Source: an uncultured bacterium
GTDB taxonomy: Bacteria > Verrucomicrobiota > Kiritimatiellia > RFP12 > UBA1067
Reading direction: 5' to 3'
Length of the DNA: 57,637 nucleotides
Assembly: GCA_902799385.1 (NCBI GenBank)
Contig: CADCAK010000021.1
Span: 1-57,637, forward strand
The position numbers and the translations under genes are program-made. Below are positions 35,897-43,537 of the stretch, one piece after another. Every line of letters begins with the position of its first letter. The stretch's first letter is position 1. The notes under the pieces were generated by a model, which saw nothing but the letters and a program-made list of their open reading frames with translations, searched no databases and was not told the DNA's origin.

Positions 35897-36538
35897 ATGG
35901 ATATCGTTGAAACACTTAAGTTGGCGGGGATAATCCCAGTAATCGTAATCGAAAAGGAAGAGCAGGCAGTCCCGCTCGCGAAGGCGCTCGTGAAGGGCGG
36001 TCTTCCCGTCTTGGAGGTGACCTTCCGCACCAAGGCTGCCGCAGGTGCAATCGCCGCGATCAAGCGCGAAGTGCCCGAGGCGATTGTTGGCGCGGGCACG
36101 ATTCTCACGGTTGAGCAGCTTCGCGCCGCGAAGGAGGCCGGTGCCGTGTTCGGCGTCGCGCCTGGGTTCGATCCCGTCATCATGGCGGTGGCGAAGGAGG
36201 AGCAGATGCCGTTCTGCCCTGGCATCGCGACGGCAAGTGAGCTTTCGCAGGCGCTAACTGCGGGCGCGCCTATGGTCAAGTTCTTCCCGGCCGAGGCCGC
36301 AGGCGGCGTCAAGATGATCAAGAACCTTCTTGGCGCGTTCCGCTTCACTGGCGTGAAGTTCATGCCGACTGGCGGCGTCAACCTCTCGAACGTGGGCGAC
36401 TATCTCGCCGTCCCCGAAATTGTCGCCTGTGGCGGCACGTGGATCGTTCCGAAGGACGCGCTTGCGGCTGGCGACTATGCCGTGATCGAGAAGATTGCCG
36501 CCGACGCTTCGGCGCTCGTCAAGAAGATTCGCGGTTAA
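35897..36538 (+). CDS. KDPG/KHG-type aldolase
   Basis: Class I aldolase that splits 2-keto-3-deoxy-6-phosphogluconate (and often 4-hydroxy-2-oxoglutarate). LEVTFRT carries the catalytic Glu, VGAGTIL binds phosphate, and the Schiff-base Lys lies in MVKFFPAEAAGG near residue 130. FMPTGGVN completes the barrel. 213 aa, the normal length. AAAGG lies ten bases upstream. It follows a PfkB-type kinase across a large inverted repeat. Confidence 0.93.
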   Translation: MDIVETLKLAGIIPVIVIEKEEQAVPLAKALVKGGLPVLEVTFRTKAAAGAIAAIKREVPEAIVGAGTILTVEQLRAAKEAGAVFGVAPGFDPVIMAVAKEEQMPFCPGIATASELSQALTAGAPMVKFFPAEAAGGVKMIKNLLGAFRFTGVKFMPTGGVNLSNVGDYLAVPEIVACGGTWIVPKDALAAGDYAVIEKIAADASALVKKIRG

Positions 36539-36571
36539 AGGCCGCGGCGAGTAACGACAGGAGGGGAGAGC

Positions 36572-37927
36572 ATGGTACCGCGCAAATACATCGGCATATT
36601 CGCGATGCTCGTCAGCTGCTTCGCGCTCTGGGGGCTTCTCAACAACATGACCGACAACCTCGTGCCGGCGTTCCAGAAGATATTCCGCACGAGCCAGTCC
36701 ACGGCGGGCTTTGTGCAAGTATCGTTCTACGGTGCTTACTCGGTGATTGCGATCTTTGCGTCGTTGCTCATTCAAAGGGCTGGCTACCGCGTTGGCGTGC
36801 TTGTCGGCCTCGGCGTCTATGTCATTGGCGCTCTCCTCTATGTCCCTGCCTGCATCGCGCAGAGCTTCTGGACCTACATCGTCGGCATCTTCGTCGTCGC
36901 CGGCGGCTGTGCTGTGCTTGAGACGACGTGCAACCCATACGTCCTTGCGCTTGGAGATGAATCGACGGCGGTGAGGCGACTTAACTTCGCCCAGATGTTC
37001 AACCCTCTTGGGTCGCTTGCGGGCATTCTTCTTGCGCAGCAGCTCATCCTCGCGAACCTCAATCCGGCGACAGCCGACGAAAGGGCGGTTATGCCAGCCG
37101 CCGAACTCGATGCGATAGTCCACCATGAGCTTTTCTGGGTGTGTGTGCCGTATGTTGGCCTATGCGCGATAGCGGCGGCGATCTGGATATTCTTCTTCCG
37201 CTCGGGAAGGACAGATGTCGATGCGGTGCTTGGGGAAAAGACCGACTACAAGGCGATCTTCTCCATTCTCGCCCATTCGCCGCGCTGGTATCTCGGCGTC
37301 GTGGCGCAGGTGTTCTACGTCGGCGTCCAGATTGCGGCGTGGACCTGGATGAACGTCTACTGCCAGAAGGAGCTTGGCGTCACGGCGAAAGACGGCGCCA
37401 CATATTACCTTATCGCGATATCGACGTTCATCGCCTGCCGCTGGATAGCGACATTCGCGATGAAGTACGTAAACCCCGCTTCGATAATGGCCGCGTTCGC
37501 GTTTGCCGCCATAGCCAGCTGCGCCGGCGTAATGTACCTGCCGACGAAGGTGCTCTTTACCGTCCACGGGCTTCCGTTCTCAGCGAACATCATTTGCCTC
37601 ATTGCGATGTCTGGTTTCATGTCGCTGATGTTCCCGACGATATATGGCATTGCCCTTGGTGGAATGGACCAGAGGGCGCACAAGCTTGGCGCGGCCGGGC
37701 TCATCATGGCAATCGTCGGCGGTGCGCTGCTCACGCCTTGGATGGCTGCCATCATCGGCGACGCGAACTCCTTGTGGACGAAGCTTGTGCCGATGTTCTC
37801 GGGCGAGTGGGATACAAATCTCAAGCTCACGCAGGCCTCGCTCCGCGCGTCTTTCGTCGTTCCCGCGATCTGCTTCGCCGTGGTCGGCGCATACGCGGTC
37901 GCGTTCCGTCGTGGAAAAAATAGTTGA
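36572..37927 (+). CDS. fucP: FucP-like sugar:H+ symporter (MFS)
   Basis: Twelve predicted membrane helices over 451 residues. Features shared with the L-fucose permease group are CFALWGLLNNMTDNLVPAFQ in helix 1, CAVLETTCNPYVLALG and RLNFAQMFNPLGSLAG. The group also includes glucose/galactose permeases, so fucose is likely but not certain. GGAGGGG just upstream is a very strong ribosome binding site. Together with fucI and two fucosidases it suggests fucose use, although it is here grouped with the KDG-type kinase and aldolase. Confidence 0.85.
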   Translation: MVPRKYIGIFAMLVSCFALWGLLNNMTDNLVPAFQKIFRTSQSTAGFVQVSFYGAYSVIAIFASLLIQRAGYRVGVLVGLGVYVIGALLYVPACIAQSFWTYIVGIFVVAGGCAVLETTCNPYVLALGDESTAVRRLNFAQMFNPLGSLAGILLAQQLILANLNPATADERAVMPAAELDAIVHHELFWVCVPYVGLCAIAAAIWIFFFRSGRTDVDAVLGEKTDYKAIFSILAHSPRWYLGVVAQVFYVGVQIAAWTWMNVYCQKELGVTAKDGATYYLIAISTFIACRWIATFAMKYVNPASIMAAFAFAAIASCAGVMYLPTKVLFTVHGLPFSANIICLIAMSGFMSLMFPTIYGIALGGMDQRAHKLGAAGLIMAIVGGALLTPWMAAIIGDANSLWTKLVPMFSGEWDTNLKLTQASLRASFVVPAICFAVVGAYAVAFRRGKNS

Positions 37928-37980
37928 ATAAACTGGTTAAAACCAGTAAGTGTGAGACATCTTAGTTTGGAGATTTGCCA

Positions 37981-38979
37981 ATGAAAAAACTACTGGCTGT
38001 TTGCATGATGGTGGCCGTGGCTGCGGTGTTTGCAGAGACGCTGAAGTTCGAGGACTTCACGGTGAAACTCACCGGCGTCGCCGTCGTGCCCTCGGACGAC
38101 GATGACGACGCGAAGGCGAAAGTCCTTCCGCCGCAGACGCGCATCGTCGTGCCGCCCGGCAATCTCGCGGTGTTTTTTCTCGAGTACAGCTTCCCGACGA
38201 ATCTCAAGTCGAGGATGTACCTCTCCCCCAACTTCGACGATGGAGTTCTTGACGAGGATCCCTTTGGAACGAGCGGGTCGGGGCTTCTCTCAGGCAAGGG
38301 GAAGATAACGAAGATTGTCCTTCTCGGCGCAGGTGGCGACGAACCGTACGAGAAAGACCTGCTGCTCAAGTCCGTCAGGATCAGCGGCGAGCTGGAAGCC
38401 GAGAAGGGTGCGCCGCGCAACAACACGTTCTTCATCTGCGATGCTCCGGTAGACGTCCTCTTTGCAAACAATGCCAAGAGCGACGGCAAGGGTGCTGTCG
38501 TCCTTCCGCCGAAGCCATCGCCTGCGCCAGACCCGAAGCTCGGCGTAGTGCCGTTCGACAAAAACGCGAAGCCGAAGTCGTCTACGCCAGCTGGGTTCAC
38601 TGACAATCTCGATGAGGCGCTTGCGAAGGCCAAGCAAGAGGGGAAACTGGTCTATGTGTGCTTCTCCGGCAGCGACTGGTGCGGGTGGTGCAAGAAGCTG
38701 GAGCGCGAGGTGTTTGCACAGCAGGAGTTCGTCCCTGCCGTGGAGAAGGACTATGTACTCGTATTCATCGACACTCCCAGCAACAAGGGTGTCCTTACCG
38801 AGCGTGCGAAGAAGGAGAACCCAAAGCTCGTGAAGAAATACGGGATCAGGGGCTTCCCCACCGCGCTTATCCTCGATGGCGACGGCAAGAAGGTCGGCGA
38901 GACCGGCTACAGGAAGGGCGGCCCCACGGCTTACGCCGCGCATCTCATGGAATTTCGCACGAAGCACCGTGCACCATGA
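37981..38979 (+). CDS. Secreted protein with C-terminal thioredoxin-like domain
   Basis: Signal peptide (MKKLLAVCMMVAVAAVFA), a beta-rich N-terminal domain of about 170 residues with no recognised family (LKFEDFTVKLTGVAV), then a Pro-rich linker (PPKPSPAPDPKLG). The thioredoxin fold has the redox motif WCGWCKK and the cis-Pro region GFPTALIL. It is probably a periplasmic or surface thiol-disulfide protein. GGAG sits eight bases before the ATG. The last codons (TKHRAP) lie in a repeat-like stretch. Pieces of this protein recur at 53218-53478 and just after 41563. Confidence 0.82.
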   Translation: MKKLLAVCMMVAVAAVFAETLKFEDFTVKLTGVAVVPSDDDDDAKAKVLPPQTRIVVPPGNLAVFFLEYSFPTNLKSRMYLSPNFDDGVLDEDPFGTSGSGLLSGKGKITKIVLLGAGGDEPYEKDLLLKSVRISGELEAEKGAPRNNTFFICDAPVDVLFANNAKSDGKGAVVLPPKPSPAPDPKLGVVPFDKNAKPKSSTPAGFTDNLDEALAKAKQEGKLVYVCFSGSDWCGWCKKLEREVFAQQEFVPAVEKDYVLVFIDTPSNKGVLTERAKKENPKLVKKYGIRGFPTALILDGDGKKVGETGYRKGGPTAYAAHLMEFRTKHRAP

Positions 38980-39027
38980 CGAAGATGGATGATGGATAAA
39001 AGTTGGGGACAGACACTTTGTGATTAA
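38961..39027 (+). repeat. Mosaic of short repeats ending in GGGGACAGACAC motif
   Basis: GAAGCACCGTGCACC, then GATGGATGATGGAT, then GTTGGGGACAGACAC (39002-39016) and TTTGTGATTAAAAC follow one another across the end of the thioredoxin gene and the gap before the sigma factor. The first piece resembles the era insertion. GGGGACAGACAC resembles, from memory, REP-like elements found beside Y1 transposases, but no transposase is present here. Confidence 0.5.
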
Positions 39028-39069
39028 AACGGCCAAGGAATATCCGTCATCGCGCATCTTACCTTGCTG

Positions 39070-39660
39070 ATGAACGACGACAGCGATATCCTGCACGAAA
39101 TAAGCGAGCGCCCCGACGAGGGGGCGCAAATTCTCGTAGGCAAGTACGGACGCCGCCTATATGCGGTTGCGATGCGTCTGTGCCGCAACGAGGCCGATGC
39201 GGAGGACCTCGTCTCGCGCACGCTCGCGCGCGTTGTCCAAAGCATCGGTTCGTTCAAGGGGGATTCGGAGTTCTTCACCTGGCAGTGCGCCATCATGGCG
39301 AACTTCTTCAAGATGGGCCTGCGCAGGAAAGGCGCCAATTCACTTGAGTTCCCGGAAGAGCTGCCGGAGTCGTCCGACGAAAGGCCATCGCCGGCGGAGG
39401 CCGCCGAACGTGCGGACGACGCTCGCGAAGTGCGCGCGGCCGTGACGGCGCTCCCCTGCAGGCTGCGCGAAGCCGTCGTCCTTTTCTACTTCGGCGGAAT
39501 GTCCGTCCCCGCGATTGCGAAGTCGCTGGGAGAGCCGGAAGGGACGGTGTATTACCGGCTTCACGAGGCAAAAAAGGCAATCCGCGAAAAAATCTCGGGA
39601 AAAATCCAAGGATGCACGCCTTTCGCGCATCCAACTGAATGCAAGGAGGAAAAAACATGA
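39070..39660 (+). CDS. ECF-type RNA polymerase sigma factor
   Basis: Region 2 is represented by RLCRNEADAEDLVSRTLARV and the helix FFTWQCAIMANFF. Region 4 is represented by LPCRLREAVVLFYFGGMSV with the helix-turn-helix AIAKSLGEPEGTVYYRLHEA. ATG 39070 is preferred over TTG 39064; neither has a clear ribosome binding site. The start of the putative anti-sigma gene overlaps the stop. 196 aa, normal for ECF factors. No TG-extended -10 box lies upstream, so it may use a different promoter, possibly its own. Confidence 0.9.
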   Translation: MNDDSDILHEISERPDEGAQILVGKYGRRLYAVAMRLCRNEADAEDLVSRTLARVVQSIGSFKGDSEFFTWQCAIMANFFKMGLRRKGANSLEFPEELPESSDERPSPAEAAERADDAREVRAAVTALPCRLREAVVLFYFGGMSVPAIAKSLGEPEGTVYYRLHEAKKAIREKISGKIQGCTPFAHPTECKEEKT

Positions 39661-40091
39661 AGGACACACGACACAAAGAGACGGAATTCGACGAGCTCGA
39701 CGCGACGATTGCGGCGGCGCTCGGCGATGCGTCCGCATGGCCCGTACCTTGCGCAGGGTTCGAGGAGAGGTGCGTTGCGCGCGTGGAGGGAATCCTTGAG
39801 GAAGCCGAGAAGCGTCGTCCGTTCTGGTCGTTTGGCGGGGGTGTGTTCCTGAAGGTTGCGGCATCCATCGCCGTGATGCTGGGGGGTGCTTCAATCGTGT
39901 TAAACGCAATCGTCAGATCCAATCCGCAGGTGCCCGCCCCGGTTGACGCCGGAATCGCGGCGTACGCGGGACCAACCGCGAACGACATCGGCAGCAAGTG
40001 CGAACGGATGGTGAAAATGCTGGAAAGGGAAAAGTCGCGAAAGGCGGCGATGGAGTTCCTCGCGAACGTCTGCATGGCAGGCGATATCTGA
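39657..40091 (+). CDS. Putative membrane anti-sigma factor
   Basis: ATG 39657 overlaps the sigma stop and follows AAGGAGG by eight bases. The N-terminal cytoplasmic part (about 65 residues, acidic) is followed by one membrane segment (about residues 66-86, FLKVAASIAVMLGGASIVL) and a short external tail. That topology and position fit an anti-sigma factor. No zinc-binding HxxxCxxC is present, so it would be a non-ZAS type. 144 aa. Confidence 0.65.
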   Translation: MKDTRHKETEFDELDATIAAALGDASAWPVPCAGFEERCVARVEGILEEAEKRRPFWSFGGGVFLKVAASIAVMLGGASIVLNAIVRSNPQVPAPVDAGIAAYAGPTANDIGSKCERMVKMLEREKSRKAAMEFLANVCMAGDI

Positions 40092-40135
40092 TGTAAAACG
40101 ATTTCCGAAACAAACTAAAGGTAAAGGAGGCAATC

Positions 40136-41563
40136 ATGAAGAAGATCATCAAGTGGACAGCGGCGACGGTAGGCGTGGCGCTCTTGGCGGCGGTGGCATA
40201 CGTCGCGTTCAATTCGTTCGACAGCGAAGAGCCGGACCTCTCGAAGTTCAAGAATCCCTTCGAGACACCGTCTGAGGCGGACAACGTCTATTTCGGCCTC
40301 GTCGCCGTCACAAACGTGGTCAACGAGAAGACAGGAGTCTCGGTGCTTGCGGAGGTGTTTACGAAACACGAAGGGGCGTGGCAGAAATTCAGCCACCCCA
40401 AAAAGGAAATGTCAGCGGAGGAAAAGGACGCGATCCTTGCCGAGTCCGCGAAAGTCCTCTCCCTCTTCCACGAGGCCGTGCAGCGAAAGACATGGTGCGC
40501 GCTCGACGCGTCTGGGAAACGCGACCCGTTTCCCGGAATCACCACTTTCATGCGCCTGTGCAAACTGGCGTGTCTTCAGGCCGAGCGGAATCTGGAACTT
40601 GGCAAGACGGACGCGTCAATAGAGGGCGTGCGCGACATGATTCTGCTCGCGCGCAAGGTGGAGCGCGACGCCGAGTCAGGTGTGATGTGGCTGGTAGCAG
40701 GTGGTGTGTTGAACAATGCGGACGCAACGGCACTGAAGATAGTAAGGTCCGGGAAGGCGACGGACGAGGAGCTTATCTGCCTTCAGGACGCCTTGCGCCA
40801 GTTTGACCTCGCGTCCCGGATTGATCGGGCGGAGAGGATGCTGAACAACGACTACATGGTGTTCTTTGGGCGGATGACGGAGACGATAGGCACCTCGGGG
40901 TTCTCGAAATGCCTGGAGTCCATGGACCATTCACTAGGAGGACTGGTTATATGGGCGATGCGGATCATGCCGCGGTTTGAGCCCTATGCATACCATCACA
41001 ACCGCACATGGACGATTTACGCCCGCTACCTTGAGAAGATGAAGGATGGGTACCGCCGCGGCTACGATAGGGCGGCCTGGGACAAGATCGAAGGTGAGCA
41101 CATGGAGATATGCAACGCCGGCTGGCGTTTCGGGCCGAACTTCGCTGGGAGGAAGGTGCTGGAGGCCGTCTTCCCGGCGTGGCGCTCGGTCGGCGTGAAC
41201 ACCCTGACGTCCAGCTTCCAGCACAGCGCCGTCGAGACGATCGTGGCGGCGGCGCTGTTCAAGCGCAAGACGGGCGCATTCCCCAGGAACCTGTCGGAAC
41301 TTGTGCCGGAATACCTTCCCGCCGTGCCGCGCGACCCCTTTACGCAAGGCGAGGAGATGAAGTACGATGCTGCGCGCGGGATAATCTGGACGGTAGGAGA
41401 GAACGGCAGGTTCAACGGCGAGACTGTCAAGCCGCGCGCCAACGGGAAGTACGACATGTGGGGAAAGTACGGCAGGGAGAACCGCCGCTACGTGTTCAAC
41501 ATCGACGGCACCCCTGCGGACAGCGACGGCAAGCCCAACGTCGTCCTTCCGCCGCTGCCTTAG
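40136..41563 (+). CDS. Membrane-anchored protein of unknown function in the ECF sigma operon
   Basis: Very strong ribosome binding site (AAAGGAGG). An N-terminal membrane anchor (residues 6-24) precedes about 450 extracytoplasmic, mostly helical residues. Towards the C terminus the stretch FKRKTGAFPRNLSELVPEYL, then PAVPRDPFT, resembles a pattern common in PVC proteins related to type II pseudopilins. Its role is unknown; as the third gene after sigma and anti-sigma it may be the main target of the sigma factor. The TAG at 41561-41563 interrupts a tail that continues for 10 sense codons. Confidence 0.7.
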   Translation: MKKIIKWTAATVGVALLAAVAYVAFNSFDSEEPDLSKFKNPFETPSEADNVYFGLVAVTNVVNEKTGVSVLAEVFTKHEGAWQKFSHPKKEMSAEEKDAILAESAKVLSLFHEAVQRKTWCALDASGKRDPFPGITTFMRLCKLACLQAERNLELGKTDASIEGVRDMILLARKVERDAESGVMWLVAGGVLNNADATALKIVRSGKATDEELICLQDALRQFDLASRIDRAERMLNNDYMVFFGRMTETIGTSGFSKCLESMDHSLGGLVIWAMRIMPRFEPYAYHHNRTWTIYARYLEKMKDGYRRGYDRAAWDKIEGEHMEICNAGWRFGPNFAGRKVLEAVFPAWRSVGVNTLTSSFQHSAVETIVAAALFKRKTGAFPRNLSELVPEYLPAVPRDPFTQGEEMKYDAARGIIWTVGENGRFNGETVKPRANGKYDMWGKYGRENRRYVFNIDGTPADSDGKPNVVLPPLP

Positions 41564-41601
41564 CCCGCGCCGGATCCGAAGCTCGGCAAGCCGTAACCGC
41601 A

Positions 41602-41630
41602 TTGCAGTGCGTCTGTCGAAATGGTAAAAT
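41602..41630 (+). promoter_or_regulatory. Extended -10 promoter of iorA
   Basis: TTGCAG at 41602-41607, a 17-bp spacer and AATGGTAAAAT ending at 41630. The leader is about 94 nt and can form GCAAG-TCATGTGG-CTTGC. It also contains a 26-codon ORF from ATG 41667 that overlaps the iorA start. Confidence 0.75.
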
Positions 41631-41730
41631 ACCAACACTTTATTCCTTGACCGCGAAGGTTTGGCAATGGGTGTCAGCAAGTCATGTGGCTTGCCTCGTC
41701 AGACCAGCGAAAGAGGGTTTAGCAAAGAAA

Positions 41731-43521
41731 ATGAAGAAGTTCCTTAGTGCAAACGAGGCGGTCGCGCATGCTGCGGCCCAGGCAGGTTGTGTAGTGGCGT
41801 CGGCCTATCCGGGTACGCCATCTACGGAGATTCTTGAGAACATAGCGAAGTTCAAGGACACTATCCGCTGCGAATGGGCGGTGAACGAGAAGGTCGCGGT
41901 CGAGACTGCTGTCGGCGCTTCCATGGCAGGCGCGCGCGCGATCACGGCGATGAAGCATGTCGGGCTGAACGTCGCGATGGACCCCCTGATGACTTTCACC
42001 TACGTCGGTCCTTTGGGCGGCTTCGTCCTCGTCTCGGCCGACGACCCCGGCATGCACTCGTCGCAGAACGAGCAGGACAACCGCAACCTCGCCAAGTTCG
42101 CGCGCGCGCTCCTCCTGGAGCCAGCCGACTCGCAGGAAGCGTACGACATGACGCTCAAGGCGTTCGAGCTTTCCGAGAAGTTCCAGGTGCCCGTGATCCT
42201 GCGTCTCACGACGCGTACGAGCCACTCTGCCTCGCTCGTCGAACTCGGCGATTTCAAGCCCGCGCCCCATCCGCTTCTCCCCTACAAGAAGAACATCGCT
42301 AAGAACATTCCCGTTCCGATGTTTGCACGTCAGCACCGCGTGAACGCGCAAAAGCGCACCGAGGCGATGGAGAAGGAGGCGAATCGCTCCAAGTTCAACA
42401 AGGTCGTGAAGCCCGCGAAGGGCGTTAAGGTTTCCGCGAAGGCGAAGGGACTCGGCATAATCACCTCGGCTGTCGCGTATCAGTACGTGCGCGAGATTTT
42501 CCCTGACTGCCAGATTCTGAAGCTCGGCTGGACGAATCCGCTCCCGAAGGCGCTCGTCTCAAAGTTTGCGAAGTCCGTCAAGAAGCTGCTCGTCGTAGAG
42601 GAACTCGATCCGTTCCTCGAAGAGCAGATCAAGGCGATGGGCATCAAGGTCCTCGCGCACAAGACGGAGCTCAACATGCACGAGCTCAACGCCGACCGCA
42701 TACAGAACCTACGCCATGAGATTCTCGGCGACGTGCCGAAGGCGAAGGTCGCGAAACCGGTCGAAGGACTGCCCACGCGTCCGCCGGTCCTCTGCGCTGG
42801 CTGCGGGCACCGCGGCGTTTTCTACGTCCTCCACAAGCTCGGCGCGACTGTCACTGGCGACATCGGCTGCTACACGCTCGGTGCGTTTCCTCCCCTTGAC
42901 GCGATGGACTCGACGATCTGCATGGGCGCGTCGATCGGCAATGCGGCGGGCATGAGGAAGGCGGGGCTCAAGGGCCGCATCTGCGCTGTTCTCGGCGATT
43001 CGACGTTCTTCCACAGCGGCATTACGGGTATTCTCTCCGCGCTTTACAACGGAACGCCCGTCACGACCGTCGTTCTCGACAACCGCATCACCGCGATGAC
43101 CGGCCACCAGGACAACCCCGGCACAGGCAAGACCCTCGCGGGCGATCCTGCGCCTGTCACCGAGATCGGCGACATCGCTAAGGCCTGCGGCTACAAGAAC
43201 GTCGTAAAGGTTTCGGCTGACGACTTGGGCGGACTCGAGAAGACGCTTTCCACGGCGATGGACTCGGGAGAACCATGGCTCGTTATCGCCTATGCTCCCT
43301 GCCGCATTGCGGCTAAGCTCACTAAGGAAGGGCTTTGCGAGGTTGACTCTGCCAAGTGCAAGGCGTGCGGTGCATGCTTCAAGATGGGCTGCCCCGCGAT
43401 GACTCGCGGCAAGGAGATTCGTCCCGGCGCGTTCCAGATGGTCATCGACGCCAACCAGTGCGCTGGCTGCAAGCAGTGCGGCCAGGTCTGCAAGTTCGGG
43501 GCGATCAAGCGCATCAGGTAG
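41731..43521 (+). CDS. iorA: Indolepyruvate ferredoxin oxidoreductase, alpha subunit
   Basis: Thiamine-diphosphate and Fe-S enzyme subunit that decarboxylates aryl pyruvates to aryl-acetyl-CoA with ferredoxin as acceptor. The N-terminal half has ASAYPGTPSTEILEN. The TPP domain has CAGCGHRGVFYVL, TGDIGCYTLG and LGDSTFFHSGITG. The C terminus holds two [4Fe-4S] motifs, CKACGACFKMGCPA and CAGCKQCGQVCKFGA. 596 aa. The beta subunit (IorB) is not adjacent; a helicase gene follows instead. Confidence 0.93.
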   Translation: MKKFLSANEAVAHAAAQAGCVVASAYPGTPSTEILENIAKFKDTIRCEWAVNEKVAVETAVGASMAGARAITAMKHVGLNVAMDPLMTFTYVGPLGGFVLVSADDPGMHSSQNEQDNRNLAKFARALLLEPADSQEAYDMTLKAFELSEKFQVPVILRLTTRTSHSASLVELGDFKPAPHPLLPYKKNIAKNIPVPMFARQHRVNAQKRTEAMEKEANRSKFNKVVKPAKGVKVSAKAKGLGIITSAVAYQYVREIFPDCQILKLGWTNPLPKALVSKFAKSVKKLLVVEELDPFLEEQIKAMGIKVLAHKTELNMHELNADRIQNLRHEILGDVPKAKVAKPVEGLPTRPPVLCAGCGHRGVFYVLHKLGATVTGDIGCYTLGAFPPLDAMDSTICMGASIGNAAGMRKAGLKGRICAVLGDSTFFHSGITGILSALYNGTPVTTVVLDNRITAMTGHQDNPGTGKTLAGDPAPVTEIGDIAKACGYKNVVKVSADDLGGLEKTLSTAMDSGEPWLVIAYAPCRIAAKLTKEGLCEVDSAKCKACGACFKMGCPAMTRGKEIRPGAFQMVIDANQCAGCKQCGQVCKFGAIKRIR

Positions 43522-43537
43522 CGCTTCGCGAGAATAC

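Noticed and set aside
37931..37947. ACTGGTTAAAACCAGT as terminator after fucP
   Set aside because: The stem is AT-rich with almost no loop and no T run; at most a small hairpin.
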